The notes: generated by a model from the letters alone, not told the origin. 64,000 bases of DNA from Neolentinus lepideus HHB14362 ss-1 (GCA_001632425.1 KV425573.1:322460-386459), one strand, 5' to 3'; counted from the stretch's first letter, positions 47,901 through 60,475 are shown. Numbers and translations: made by a program.

Positions 47901-48501
47901 CACGGCTGTAATTTGAAGGATCTGAGTACGTTGTTGTTACGGTGAACATACTCCGACAATCTAAACACGCTTTCCTTCCAGATGCGCTCGTAAAGACCCA
48001 CCGGTTCCATGGCTTCCCAGTCGTCCAAGATGGCCAACTGCTGGGATACGTCATTCGGGACAAGTTGGGAGTATTCTTGGGTACGCTGTTCTAAAGAGCC
48101 TCCATGCTCACCAATTCATCATATCGCAGAATCGCATCTCATTGGCGATGACGACTCCAATCGTCTTGAGCGGCCATGTTCTTTCCTGCATATTGGGTCT
48201 GATCGGTCTGACACCCTTAATCTCTCCTCCATCCTCGAAACTTCGGTATTGCAATTGCGGCAGGAAGTTCCTCAGGAGCTCGTTGTCAATATGTTCCAAA
48301 AATTGGTACGTTGACTCTACTTCCACACGTTCAGCTGTTGATTCTTGTGCCAACGCTCAGAGCCTCCGCCACATCCTCTTCACACAGTCAGGAAAACTGA
48401 AGGGCATGATGACGAAGACCGACGTAGTTTCTTTCTTGAATGCACATTTTCCTCACGCAGCTGCACTGGCTGTTCCTCCCGGGCAAATGCCTTACAGCTA
48501 A
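44979..48501 (+). CDS. ClC-type voltage-gated chloride channel / Cl-/H+ exchanger
   Basis: This is a multi-exon gene; the first exon is 44979-45040 ([20 protein letters not shown]). Many hydrophobic helices are visible, starting with [20 protein letters not shown]. The ion-pathway signatures are HTGIPEIKAIL (spliced across 45900-46000), [12 protein letters not shown] with the gating glutamate (spliced at 46132), [14 protein letters not shown], and [19 protein letters not shown]. Two cytosolic CBS domains close the protein ([21 protein letters not shown] and [14 protein letters not shown]). It resembles fungal Gef1/ClC-3-type proteins of endosomal or Golgi membranes, which acidify compartments and aid copper and iron loading. 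The location is inferred from the family. Introns are numerous and short, and the frame is intact by hand splicing. Confidence 0.88.
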
Positions 48502-48716
48502 TTGACATATCGCTCCGTTGTAATTGTATGCTAGATACCGGCAATCGAGTCACAGGGGCATAATTCCCAGGTGCGGAGGCTTCGGAGCCATGTCACGGTC
48601 TCCGTGGTGACTGTGAGTTGCCACCGACGCGACTCCGTTAGCCTAACTTGGTTTTGTTCTCTTAACGCACTGATCTGCTCTCCAGTTCTTGCCACTGTAA
48701 TTCATCACTCATTACT

Positions 48717-50102
48717 ATGCCTCCAATTGATAGCAGCGACGACGACGTATTCTCTGGCTCAAGCTCAAAGATGTTGCATGCGAAAACGCTCTCTCCTCGA
48801 AGGTCGCCGTCGCGACAGAGCATACTACCTCGGCGTTCAACTACTTCATTACGGGGCCCTTCTAGCTTAGCACAGGCGATGGACGAAGATGCTGCGAACG
48901 GCAGCGGGAGGCATTCCTTGGCCCATGAACTGGCTGTTGCATTGATGCCAGAACCCAGCGCTGGCTCTAAGTTATTAGCGGAGGAGTTCGGGATAGAATA
49001 TGATGAAGGGGCCGAGGGAATAGACGAGCAACCTGAGGAAGAGGCATCTGCTGTGGATAATGGGTCCACATTAGCTGACCAGATTGGACGGCAGCCTGTG
49101 GATGTTCAAGAGGAGCATGTGCCTCTGACATTGTCAGTAGACATTCCTTCCGAGATCGACCCCTCATTCGGTAGCCCTGTCGCTACGCGTCAAAGAAGGC
49201 CCAAGCCAGAGCAAGATGCCATGGACATCCTAGCACAAGATCTCGAGAAAACTGAGAAATTTCTGTCTCATCTCCGCCATATTGACGTAGACGCCACAAG
49301 CGCATCGCACGCGCAGCCTCCCTTAGAGAAGATTGCGTCGGACATGATTCGTCGCATAAACGAGACTGCTCGCGACCGCGAGGAGCAGGTGCGCGAGTTA
49401 CTGGAGTACGAGCGCCAGTTCAGGAAGATTGCTGGGGAAGTTAATGGTAACGACATCTTGGGTCAGTTAGACGAGCTGGAGGATCTGGAAGGTGATCTCT
49501 TGGACCCGCCTTCTTCAATGGAAGCTCCTAAGCCAGCGGAGAAGACTTTAGGTACCGTCGTCGAAGAGTCACAGTCTTACAATAACGACTGGGAGACAGA
49601 TCCCGATCGCAACCATCTGGGCGACGAGGACGATGAGGACGACGATCCGGACATTTTGGCCATCAAAGACACATTCCCGCAACCACCGCCCATTGTTGGC
49701 CCTCCAACGCCTGGCAAGACCATTCCCCAGCTGACACATCTGCGCACATTCACGGCATCGCTCGTTACATCCCTCACTGCTATCTCTGAGCATGCCCAAG
49801 TGAACGGTGCGGCTACGGCCGACGCAGGTCGGAAGATCCGGGCGCTGAAGAACAAGCTCGGAGACTGGCGGACGGAGTGGGACAGCGCAGAACAGAGCCG
49901 GATCAAGATTGAGCGATGGGAGGCTGGGATCCAGGACGCAGATGACAACAGCGTCCCGGGTACTCCTACGACGGCGACCCGGTCGCCTGGCGCCAGGAGA
50001 CGGCTCGACGGTAGGAAGGTTGTACAAGAGTACCTTCATGGATTCGAGCAGGTGCTACTGGAAGCCAGCCAGAAAACTCAGGCCATCATGGCGGCCTCAT
50101 GA
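48717..50102 (+). CDS. Conserved-looking hypothetical acidic protein (461 aa, intronless)
   Basis: This is a single open exon, unusual in this intron-rich window. The N-terminal 150 residues are acidic and disordered, with a serine/arginine patch (RRSPSRQS). A helical segment near residues 165-260 (QDLEKTEKFLSHL, MIRRINETARDREEQVREL) looks coiled-coil. An Asp/Glu run follows near residue 310 (GDEDDEDDDPD). A second helical region spans about residues 340-440 (IRALKNKLGDWRTEWD, LHGFEQVLLEAS). I recognise no family. It runs tail to tail with MMS19 downstream. It could be a scaffold or cytoskeletal adaptor, but that is only a guess from composition. Confidence 0.7.
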   Translation: MPPIDSSDDDVFSGSSSKMLHAKTLSPRRSPSRQSILPRRSTTSLRGPSSLAQAMDEDAANGSGRHSLAHELAVALMPEPSAGSKLLAEEFGIEYDEGAEGIDEQPEEEASAVDNGSTLADQIGRQPVDVQEEHVPLTLSVDIPSEIDPSFGSPVATRQRRPKPEQDAMDILAQDLEKTEKFLSHLRHIDVDATSASHAQPPLEKIASDMIRRINETARDREEQVRELLEYERQFRKIAGEVNGNDILGQLDELEDLEGDLLDPPSSMEAPKPAEKTLGTVVEESQSYNNDWETDPDRNHLGDEDDEDDDPDILAIKDTFPQPPPIVGPPTPGKTIPQLTHLRTFTASLVTSLTAISEHAQVNGAATADAGRKIRALKNKLGDWRTEWDSAEQSRIKIERWEAGIQDADDNSVPGTPTTATRSPGARRRLDGRKVVQEYLHGFEQVLLEASQKTQAIMAAS

Positions 50103-50329
50103 GCGGTTGCACACACTCCTTACTGACTGTTATATTTCTATATCTATAAGATTTGTTGGAAAACGCTCCCTTTTGTTTATACCCGACGGTATTATTGATT
50201 TCATGAACCTAACGAGCTCGATCATGAAATTGTAGCCCCTTGTTTATTAGAACACTATGGTACACTACATCCCTGTCTACTCTGTCACATTCTTCATACA
50301 GTCCTCTGGATTGAGATATCCAGATGCGA

Positions 50330-53300
50330 CTAACCGCTGCACGTAAACCAATTGGATCTGCGAACCAAACCCAGTGTTGATGTGTGATCAAGGAAAGAGG
50401 GAATTGGCCGTACCTGGTATCAACTGCCTCTTTGCGTACAGCCCTTTTCGGATCGTCCAACACCTTACTCAACTCCTTAATCACCGTGGTTTTGTACGGG
50501 TGGAGTTTGTCGTATCGTATCGACTTTGGCAATACACCCAGATATCTAAGTGCAGCCACCCGTACTCGCTTCGGGGAAATCGTTGGTGAAATCTGGCTGA
50601 TGACGGGGAGCAAAAGGGACTTACGAAGGAAGGCATCTCTTGCACCTTGCTGTTCTCCAGCATTGCGGTCACGAGAGTCCCGACATGCTCGGCTAAGATA
50701 TTTGAGCCATTGGTATCGCTGTCCGTTGCAGCATGCAGGGTACTGATGACATTGACCCGTATATCCGAATCACGAAGTTGTAAACCGCGTAAAAGTAGCG
50801 GTATAAGCTGAGCGGATAATATTGATGACTGATGAATCAGTTATCTAGTGCTGAGACAACCTACCGTGGTCATCTCAGGTGCGTAAGTCGATTTTGGTAC
50901 GGACTTGATGAGCGAAGTAAGTGCGACCAAGTATGCGACTTGCTGCCGGTTATCTTCAAAAGGGTCGGTACATGACAGAATGATAAACGAGAATCTCACT
51001 TCCTGTTCCCTTAGCACCCTCGACGATGCGAGGCAAAAGCCTGCTGCAGTACCTTTGCGCGAACAGAATCTAGTGCGAAAATTACTGTCTACCCCTTTTC
51101 AACGCAGATGTAGCGTACTTACCCTGATGGCAGCATGTTTCTTTTTCGTCAGGATGTCGTCAGAGGCTACAATGTCACCAATAGCCTTAGCGGCATCCCA
51201 ATTGATATCTGTGTCGTCGAACACTTCGAACAAGCGATCTACAAATGCTTCAGATGCAGCGTGCCCTTTGGTTGTCAGTGCCTTCGTCACCTTCGAGAGA
51301 TGTTAGATAACGAATGAAAAAAACCTAGTTGAGCAGCACTCACCCATGTCCATGCCGAGATGGAGTATCGTCGATCTGGAACAGAACGACCAGGAGCGCC
51401 GTTACTGATTTGAGTGGACCAGATTTGTTCCTGGCAAGTAGTCAAGAACACTATGGAGTCTGCACTAAACGTAAGTATAACAGACGCCAAGACAGCGGAC
51501 TGAATTTACCGTCGGACCTCTTATTCAGGATAGACGCTATTGCATGCCAGGCTGCTTCTCGTTGTAGCGAGCTTTCGGCATGTTGGACACTCCAGGTGTA
51601 TAATGATTGTAGGAAACTTGAGGTGTCTTGCACAGGCACAGGTATCTAGGGTGCATGAACCAGTTAGTATATTGCTGCAATAAGTTCACACCAAATTACC
51701 TCCTTATGCAGAGCAATGACTGCCGCCGAGAACAAGACGATCATGTTCTTCTGGAAGAGAGACGCGCTAGGCTGCTTTCATTAGGTGGCTCGTGGACTCA
51801 CATTTAAATTAGGACTTACCTCGAACGGGTGGAAAACTTGATCTTCCGGAAGTTTGAGGCTGCCCACTGCGAGACCTTTGACATTGCCGTTCAGATAGGC
51901 ATCGACCAGGCTTCTCACAAACACCTGCTGTTTTCTGGAGTGTTTTTTGTCAGTAAAAGGAAAACTGAGCTAAAGGATATTGGGGCTCACGCGACCGGTG
52001 TCACTTGCACCACAAACGTGATGATCTCTCCTGTGGTCTTGAGGAGTCTTGGCTCTGAAGCGACCATATGCAAAGCAGCCGGCTGCAATACCGAGAACGC
52101 AAAAAGGTTAAACAACCGACACACAAGCCTATCGAGATATTTCGGCACGTCGGTGTGATCAAGATCAACCTTCTCCTCCAGTACATTCCTCAACGTGAGA
52201 AGTATCGAGTGCACGTAAGCTGCATTCGGTTCAACATCTTCCTGAGGATGAGTAGTCGATCCACAGATCATGTCGAGCTTTGTGGTTAGGCGAACCACGA
52301 GTGTCTCAAACAGAGTGGGCTGTTTGCAGAGCTTAGCTAGAAAGGCAAGGGTCTGCCAGCATTTGGCTCGCTCTGGTGCAGCGCCTCGGGCAGGCGCTTG
52401 GTCAGGAAGCGCGCCGAATAGCAGAGGTAATGTTGTCCCCTCGACATGTGTAGGAGAGTGGGCGGAGATAGTCGACAATAGACCCAGAATTGTGTCGCTG
52501 TGCAGAGTGATGTGAACACATGTTGTGCTGATACTACAGGAGAACACTTACCTGATCTCCTCCGCATTCGCCCACTCCTCAGCAATAACTTCATTCACAT
52601 TGTGCACAACATACCCGAGCTCGTCATTAGTAACAAGCCCGCTTGTCGTCACTAGCGCCTTCAGCCCGTCCAGTGCAGCAGCGCACGAGCTTTCATTCTT
52701 CAACCCCACAGTCATGATGCCTAATAGGTCGTCCTTGAACGCAGCTAGCTTCACGTCCGGGCTAGAATCGGGGGTAGAATCGCGTGCGGCGATGATGAGC
52801 TCACATAGCAATGTCAGGGTGGGTGTACGGTTGGATGCTTCGTCTGGGTTATGGAAAATCGCCGTGAGGTGGGGTAGAGCGCATCCGAGGGTGTACCTAG
52901 AGACGGAATCTGGGAGAAAATTGTGAGTGGTGCTAGGTGTTAACTCAATCAAATCGTCAAATGTACTTGTAGTTGACAAAAAGGCGCATAAAGTCTTCAT
53001 GGCCGGTTTTGCTTGGCTCTTCTCCGGTTCCTTCAGGAGGTCTAGACATTCATGGCATACATCCTTGACCAAACCAGGGATATCCGCTGAATCTCTGTCA
53101 GCGTATATGACATTAACGAGAGCCTGAACGGTCTTGAGTGCCTCCTCCTCTGTCTCTGAGTCTGTCGCTTGGAAAATCTGAGTATGTAAGTCAGCGAATT
53201 ATGTGCTACAGACAACAAAACAGTCTCACTTCGAGACGTAGACAATTCCAAAGTTTCTTGGCGAACGATCCTGCTGTGATAGCTCCGTAAACAGGAAGAC

Positions 53301-54567
53301 ACGAGACGAGGGTCTGAAAGGTGTCTCTCTGATGCATTTTCAATTAGAAGTGGGCAAATTAAGCTAGCCGCTAGAGCCGTACCTTAGTCATCGGAGACCC
53401 AGCTGTTAGTTTCTCCAAGAACAGAGGAATTCCGAGAGGACCAAAATCGGGAGTTGCATTTAAGCAGGATCTGCATTATTGTTATTTAACACGAATATCG
53501 ATACCTGCGTTACGTCGTCCGCACCTTAGAGCTTTCTTGAGGTCATCTGTTGTGACCCCATAAGGATCATCTGGAGGGGGCCGGAAGGTTATAGGGAAAT
53601 AGCAGAATGTGATGTTGAAGAAGTCCTGTTGCCGTGAGCCTTAAACGTACCACACAAGAGGGCCAGGGAAGATGATTCACCTCAATATAATTCTTGACCT
53701 CAAACTCAAGCAGAAGCACACGATCAATGGCAAAACACAGGATAAGGTTTCTAGGGTCCTTTTCTCCATTTACTAGGGAAATGTAACCCGGTACGAAGTG
53801 CTTGGATATATTCTTCAAGGCTTTGCGATAATTATTATGATGTCGTTTGGATGTGAACAAACGAGATACATGAGAGTACGCACCATCCCTGTGTTTTGAA
53901 ATAAGGTTGTCGATGATAGTCAGGACGATGAATCGCTGAGATTGCACTAGCGATTTCATTTTCACATGCATCAGGAGTCTGGAGACAGTGACGTGAACAT
54001 CGTATAACGAGGTGAGAATATATGTGCTCACGCATTGACGACATCAACAGCATCATCGGAGGTGAAAGTCGGAAGGTAAGTGAGAGAGGCCAGCCCCTTC
54101 AGGGCGGGGACCACCGTTTCCAGGTCGTCTAGCTTTCCGCATAGGAAAGATGTGAGCACTTTGACTTTATATTTTTTCTGCGTGAGCGCAGCTTTCAGAT
54201 ATAGTTGTAGCCCATCGTACCAGATTGGCGGTTAAAATGCTCAGGAGGACATCCGGACAAAATAGCCGACATAAATTCGACGCCTACACAAGACATGGAT
54301 GTGAAGACATGATTTCTTATAGCCATACTACCCACTGTACCCTTGGTCCTCAGTTCATCTTCCTCCGAAGTGAGATATTCCCCTAAAGTCTTCACTACAT
54401 TGAGTAATGAGCCCTGACCACTGGAGATAACTCAAGCAGTACCTCAGCGAGATCTACCTGACTTCGAACTGCATTCACGTACCGGTAATGGTCTCATCAA
54501 CATCCTGATCTCTTCCGGATGCCATCCATGTCCGTACGAGTCGCTCAATCCTTTCTGGACCGTCCAT
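50330..54567 (-). CDS. MMS19: MMS19/MET18, cytosolic Fe-S targeting factor
   Basis: This is a multi-exon, HEAT-repeat protein on the minus strand. The N-terminus has ERLVRTWMASGRD and, after a 58-bp intron, GSLLNVVKTLGEYLTSEED, the diagnostic MMS19 start. The C-terminus has KSIRYDKLHPYKTTVIKEL and KVLDDPKRAVRKEAVDTR, followed after the last intron by SNWFTCSG. The middle is made of helical repeats (for example VCHECLDLLKEPEKSQA near 53060). MMS19 is the adaptor of the CIA targeting complex, which delivers Fe-S clusters to DNA polymerases, helicases such as XPD and other nuclear enzymes. It lies divergently from the NDUFAF7-like gene, with 211 bp between the starts. Internal exons were not all mapped base by base. 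Confidence 0.88.
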
Positions 54568-54778
54568 GATGGTTGCCTGGTCGGACTGGAAGCCACAGTA
54601 GAGAGAAGGACGGCTTTTGCCGCGAGCGCTTTCGGACAGTTGTTCGGATTTACCGACTTGCTCGCGCGACTTGTTACTTGTTTGAAACCATACCACTAGA
54701 TCTTACTGTCTGTGCGCATCGTCAACGGTGCTGCCGACTTGGGAGCGCTCTCTTTGAAGCCTCTGGTTGCCCTTGGGC
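54568..54778. promoter_or_regulatory. Bidirectional upstream region of MMS19 and NDUFAF7-like gene
   Basis: Only 211 bp separate the two divergent start codons, so both promoters must lie here. No TATA-like or named factor site stands out. Confidence 0.5.
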
Positions 54779-56506
54779 ATGCTGCGCGCCACCTCATCTG
54801 CTCGGCTGGTGGCGAAAAGAAAACTGCCCCGTGTTAGGCCACGTTCTGCGTTCTCGACATCTCTTCGTGTCCAGAATGACGAGCAAAGGGAGCGTGAGCG
54901 TCGCATACGCAATCCAGATGACATACACAAGGACAAGTTCAATTACAACCCGGAGGTGTCTTTCACAGAGGAGCCAAACGTTGAACATGTGCAATACCCG
55001 ACGGTGACCGCAAATGATCTAGAGTCACGAGACACGCCGCCAACAGAAGTACGGATGCTTGTTCGAGATTTTATCGAAGACTCCCTGTATAACCCGAACT
55101 ATGGTTACTTCCCGAGGCAAGCCGTCATCCTTGACCCACCAAGTGCTGGCTTTGATTTCCCATCTTTGCGGAATGTTGTGCAATTTGAGAAGAAAGTTAC
55201 CGAGAAGTACATCTCCTATGGATATGATACGAGTGGGCCAGGGAGGCAGATATGGCACACGCCGACGGAACTCTTCAAGGTCGCCTTCACTCCGCCGCTG
55301 GCCCTTGTATCCCGGTGCTAATAGATTGTCTTAGCCGTGGTACGGTCACGCCATTGCTAAATGCTTCATCTCAGAATACCTCCTCAAGTATTTTCCTTAC
55401 GAGGATTTTGTCATATATGAGATTGGCGCAGGCAACGGAACGTTGGCGTCCAACATCTTGGATTACATCCGAGACAACCATCCCGACGTTTATGATCGTA
55501 CGCGATATAACATTGTGGAAATTAGTGGCAGAATGGTGGAAGTGCAGAAAGAACGGCTTTGCGAAAGCCATCCGTGCGTCACCGTGAATCATCAAAGTGT
55601 CTTCCACTGGACCAAACGAGAGCCCGCTCCGTGTTTTTTCATCGCCATGGAAGTTATCGTGAGTGCAATCACCATCGTCCATGCGCGGTATTGAACCCGT
55701 ACCTATAGGATAATTTTGCGCATGATTTAATCCGTTATGATCTTCGCACCCTTGAACCTTATCAAGGTTGGGTCACCATTGACCACAACGGCGACTTTGG
55801 CATGCACTATACACGAGTGTCTGATCCATTAATCCGCTCCTTCCTGGACGTGCGGCGACGACTGAAGCATCCGCTGCCTATCCGGCCTGTTTTCCAGAAA
55901 TACCCAGCCCTACGGAGAGCATACGCCAATTTGCCGCTGGCACCCAACCTTTCCGAAGAAGAGTATATCCCTACACGGCTCCTCAGTTTACTCCTTACCT
56001 TACGCAACTACTTCCCCCGTCACCGTCTCTTACTTTCGGACTTCCACTCCCTGCCCGACACAATTCCGGGACGTAATGCACCAGTGGTACAGACAAGGTT
56101 CAGGAACACCACCGTGCCCTGCACAACGCTGTTCGTCAAGCAGGGCTACTTCGACATCTTTTTCCCCACCGATTTCGAACGACTGCGAGATATGTACGAA
56201 CTCATCCTGTCGGAGCCACTCGGCCCGTCTCAGTCTACCAGTGTGAACCGGGCCTTACCACATACGTCGAGCGCGTCGTCGCTGTCGTTAGGCTCAGACT
56301 TCTTCTCTTCGTATTATCCGAAGAATCGGAGGACGCCTTTGGACGGCGTGGTTTCTGCCAGTGGCCTACCCGTGGGCGAACGCAAATCAAGTGTCTTCAC
56401 ACATGCGGAATTCCTCCAGAGGTATGCGGACCTCAAGATGACTCGTCTGAAAAGTGGAGAAAATCCCATGCTGGAGTACTATCAAAATGTCAAATTTCTG
56501 TTCTGA
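54779..56506 (+). CDS. NDUFAF7/MidA-family mitochondrial arginine methyltransferase (540 aa)
   Basis: The exons are 54779-55279, 55335-55658 and 55709-56506, all in phase 0. The N-terminus (MLRATSSARLVAKRKLPRVR) is a basic amphipathic presequence. The DUF185/MidA fold shows MLVRDFIEDSLYNPNYGYF, the S-adenosylmethionine loop YEIGAGNGTLASNILDYI and FIAMEVIDNFAHD. In animals NDUFAF7 methylates an arginine of the complex I subunit NDUFS2 and is needed for complex I assembly; the same is expected here. The C-terminus, from about residue 450, is serine-rich (SSASSLSLGSDFFSSYY) and looks like a fungal extension. No lesion was seen. It shares its promoter region with MMS19. Confidence 0.9.
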
Positions 56507-56563
56507 AATCCTTTTGGTGCAGAGATGAGATTTATGTGGATGCCTGGCTTAGCGTATCTGGAT

Positions 56564-57610
56564 CTATGTCTTCACGATGTATAAATAATAATGGAATGCT
56601 TCTCCCAGCTCTTTTATCTGTAGTGTTGTGTCTGGTCTCGTTAGATATCTTCGACGAAAGTGGGGCTGTCCGAACGTCAGGTAGATGAAGGTGCCTGTTC
56701 CTTTGCGTAGGACCCTATTGTAATATTCAGACCTGGTCAATTAGTTGTTCTGGCAAATATTCCCACCTGAGAACTTCGTCAACCTCCTTCGTACAATTTT
56801 CGATGACTTCCTCTGGTGGGTCCTAGAGATAAAATAATTTAGAATCATTCCGTACAGATACGATTCTGTGCACACCCAAACATCACCTTTGGATGTCATC
56901 ATAGCATCCATCGTCCCTGAACGGTCCTATTGAACACTGATCTCGATTTACCGACAGGTTGAATTGTTACCTTTGTCGACGGCGACGTCGAAAGAATCAG
57001 TCTCAAACGCTAGAGCTCTGACATCCATCTCATGCCCTATTCAATACCGGTCAGAAGCTGGCTAGGAAGGTCGCTGAGGAACAACGGACATTCCATCTCT
57101 GGCCTATCAATTGCGTGTCTCTCCCGCATTTGTTGGATGACCACGGAAGAATACTAGGGTGCGAGTCGGTGATGAATTTTAGAAGTGCATTTAGACTAAC
57201 ATACATCTACGTTAACGATATTGTTGTACCCGTCGTTGTACATCTGTGCACCGTCGATCCTCCTGGTCTTGGACGATCAAGAAATATTACTCACTTGTTC
57301 AGAGAGCCTCGAGTTGCCACATCCCAACATCAATATTCTAGATGTCTTGTCGGGAATGAGCTCGCGTATGAGAGGTGCTATATCATCATATGATTTGAAC
57401 CAGTCAAAAAAGGTCCCGTCTGATTCTCTGCATAAACATTATGATCAGTAATTTTCCTTGTGTATGGGGAGAAACATATGTCTAACTTCTCGTATCTCTT
57501 GTCCCTACATTACACGAGTCGGCTTCAGGTTAATATGAGGCAACAAATATGTACCAGTATTCCTTTGTCCCATACTCCTCATTACTCTGCGGCAAGATAT
57601 CGAGGCCCAT
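56564..57610 (-). CDS. METTL13/EEF1AKMT4-like class I methyltransferase (about 210 aa)
   Basis: Nine short exons join in phase from the ATG at 57610 (MGLDILPQSNEEYGTKEYW) to the stop at 56566-56564. Motifs are DKRYEK, DGTFFDWFKSYDDI, the SAM-binding loop ILMLGCGNSRLSEQMY, the acidic loop NIVNVDYSSVVIQQM, the motif VAVDKGTMDAMM, and the C-terminal FIYLTFGQPHFRRRYL. This pattern is characteristic of the METTL13 N-terminal/EEF1AKMT4 group, which methylates lysines of translation elongation factor eEF1A. The target here is by homology only. The gene is divergent from TMEM14 and convergent with the NDUFAF7-like gene, with 57 bp between the stop codons. Confidence 0.88.
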
Positions 57611-57799
57611 GTTGAACAGACGGAAAGAGATCGGGCGAAGGATCTAAGCGGGAAGCCGGCCGTAACAGAAGATTCAGGCGATCCGTCTGGAGCCGTGGTA
57701 AAGTACTCACCCCGCATTCCAGGTCCCTCTGGACGGTTCTCCGCGTTCATACCTCCTGGTTTGCTCATTGCTACCACTTGCTCGCTGACGACGACTACA
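57611..57799. promoter_or_regulatory. Bidirectional upstream region of the methyltransferase and TMEM14 genes
   Basis: Only 189 bp separate the divergent starts. A minus-strand frame (57777 downward, MVAMSKPGGMN) opens here but does not splice into the methyltransferase with any family resemblance. Confidence 0.45.
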
Positions 57800-58270
57800 A
57801 TGGTAAGTATTGACTAGCGTACGCGCGTCTGTGTCTGACTAGGACTCGTAGTCTGCATACCCTGCATATGTTATGGGAGGCCTCTGCGTTGTTGGAGGCG
57901 TCACTGGGTTCACCAGGACTCGGTCGGTGCCCTCCTTGGTTGCTGGCGTAGGGTACAAACTTCTTCTTTTTATAAGTGATCCAGTACTCATCCGGTCATA
58001 TGTCAATAGTGTCGGTCTTCTATATCTTTGGAGTGCGGACAGGATCAGGACGGGGACCGCGAACGGTCTTGAGGGCGCTCTCGGTATGTGCATCCGCCCC
58101 ATCCACCAGTTACTCGGAGTTTCAACACTCGTTAAGGCGCCTCCGCTCTTCTCCTGCTCTCTTCGCTTCCCCGAATCGCCAAAGGACCTGTTCCACAAGT
58201 TTTGGTTGCGACGTCCACTGTCACGGGGCTGTACTACGGCAACACCGTCTACAACTTGTCGAAGCAATAA
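57800..58270 (+). CDS. TMEM14-family small membrane protein (103 aa, four coding exons)
   Basis: The exons are 57800-57802, 57852-57952, 58010-58083 and 58137-58270. The first coding exon is just the start codon. The protein has the glycine-rich helices of the TMEM14 fold: YPAYVMGGLCVVGGVTGF, SVPSLVAGVGVGLLYLWSA, NGLEGALGASALLLLSSL and VATSTVTGLYYGNTVYNL. Mammalian TMEM14 proteins sit in the inner mitochondrial membrane, where TMEM14C helps move protoporphyrinogen for haem synthesis. The fungal role is not established. The length fits the family. It is divergent from the methyltransferase gene. Confidence 0.9.
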
Positions 58271-58745
58271 GCTCTATCTATGCCTGGATCTATCTTGGAA
58301 TCTTATCTGTACAATACTGCCCAAATTACAACATATCCTGTCAAAAAGCGAAGTTCATCCTTGAAGCTTGACATCTTGATGCACTGAACTAAGTGATCGT
58401 ATATTTAAGCAACCTGTCTCACTTTCCGTGCAGTAGAAGCAATGATTTGAAGAGGCGATTCACTAGTTGAATGTACTTACATTACTAATGTTTGGTGGGT
58501 CTATGTCTCTGGCGCGCACGCTATACGTTGAGATTACGGCGTTTATGCCGCCACTTGACTTGGAGCCGTCGGTCCGATCAGCTCCATGCCTAATCCGAAG
58601 ATTGACTATTGTGGCGCGACCTCCTCAGCTGAAGTAATTTCTACCATCTCTGTCATGAACTTCATGAGGTGTTGCACCAGCGCTTCTTGTTTTCTCCTCC
58701 CGTCTTATTACTCCTATCTGCAGTGTTGTACGATAATTTGGGGTC
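58271..58745. other. Intergenic between TMEM14 and the PQ-loop gene
   Basis: These 475 bp hold no supported gene or repeat. Confidence 0.5.
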
Positions 58746-60199
58746 ATGCCTGCTAATGCGGCCGCGGAGAATATCCTGGGTACTATGGGTAAGTGCTATA
58801 CCGGTTGATATCAGGAGCTTAAAGATGGAAATACTGAGCGATCGAGTCATTTTGGACTGTAGGTGCAATATGCTGGACTGCACAGCTCATCCCGCAGATC
58901 TGGAAGTCGTGGAGGTCGAAAGACACGGAGGGCCTTTCGCACTGGCTCGTGTGCGTATCTACACATAGTGTCCTCCCATCAATTCATTCACTCTCACCCA
59001 GTATTCTATGGGCATGCTCCTCAGCCTTCCTAGGCGTCTACGCGATCGTTCAGAACTTAAATATCCCGCTGATCGTGCAGCCGCAGCTCTTCGGCGGATT
59101 CTCGCTAATATCGTGGTCTCAAGTAAGTCATCCTCGCATTATTTCGAGCAGTCTAACCTCGCAGCGGAATGAAGTATCTCAAATACGTATTTGTCCGGAT
59201 TGTAGTGCCAATATTATGGGAATAAACGGCCATTTAAGACATGCGTCATCATGTCCGTGTCAATCGCGCTAGTGCTGGGGGGCTTTGAAGCAGGGATGGT
59301 CTTTGCCATCAGAGTGCGCAACTCTCCCTTCTCCGCGTCTGTAACGTAATAGCTATGTTGACTACAATATCAATTTTCAGCCGTCCTATAATGCGGGCAA
59401 CTTCCGCCCCGTCCAATTCTTCGGCATCTTCAGCTGCGTGCTCCTCTCCGCCGGCCTCTTGTAAGTCGCTCGGCTCGTATCTTTCTTCTGATACCCAAAC
59501 TCACCGTCCATTTCCTATTCCTGTGTTTTCCGTGTCTTCTCCTCGCCTTCTCCTCCTTCCTCTCCGTTTTTTTTAATCCCTTCCACCATGCTCACGCTCA
59601 TACCATCGTCTTGTCGACTCTTCTACTGGACCTTCCACCTCCCCCCTCCGGCCTCACCTGCTCGTGTCCCCCCCCCTCTTCGGCCGCAGCCCGCAATACT
59701 ACGAAATCTACAAACACCGCGAAGTCATCGGCATCTCTGTCCTCTTCATGCTTGTCGACCTCATGGGCGGCGTCTTCTCTGACCTCTCGCTCGCGTTCAA
59801 GCCCAAGTTCGACGCCGTCGCAGGCGTGACGTACTCGCTTGTCGTCGTGAGTACCCCTTCACATTTTTCTTTTGTACTGAGATAGAGGTTGAGATCGGTG
59901 TTGATACATGTGTTGGGTTTTTATAGCTTCTGGACGGCATCGTCATCCTCGCCGCCATAATCCTCAACCCGCTCGCACGGCGGCGAAGACGTAGGGAAGC
60001 CATGTTAACGGTCAATCAAATCCAAGCTGGGGAGCAAGTGCCCACACCCGAACCTTCGACGAACGAGCACTCCCACGTCGAGGGAGGCAGGCGCTCCTGC
60101 TCCTGCACACCCACACTACACGAGGAACAGAGGAGGGACGAAGACTATGAGAAGGCTAGGGCCGAGACTAACGAAAAGCGTCCAGCAGCACCAGCATAG
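58746..60199 (+). CDS. PQ-loop repeat membrane protein
   Basis: This is a multi-exon gene starting MPANAAAENILGTM. Two PQ-loop repeats are visible: AQLIPQIWKSWRSKDTEGLS and PQYYEIYKHREVIGIS. Each repeat is followed by hydrophobic helices (WACSSAFLGVYAIVQNLNIP, LFMLVDLMGGVFSDLSLAF, LLDGIVILAAIILNPLA). Seven helices and two PQ motifs match the family of lysosomal/vacuolar amino-acid and cystine transporters. The cytosolic C-terminus is charged and disordered (EEQRRDEDYEKARAETNEK). The substrate cannot be told; vacuolar export of an amino acid is the likeliest role by family. It converges with the eIF4E gene. Confidence 0.85.
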
Positions 60200-60475
60200 G
60201 AGATATAGGACACGACACCTGAAATCATCAAGGGGCACCAAATTCACTGGCGCGACACGGCCGATATCGATATCATAGACCATGGTTAATAGGCCACAGC
60301 GCAAACAAATCAAACCAAAAATATAAATGTCGTGTAGAGCTACATACGCGCACAAGCACAATAAACTTAAGGCATAGAGTTAGCTGCTGGTATCCAGAAT
60401 TCCACCGTCGGTCTGGGTTGGTATTTCGCTGCACAAGTTATGACACGCACATGTTAATGGCGGGGTTGGGTCAGA

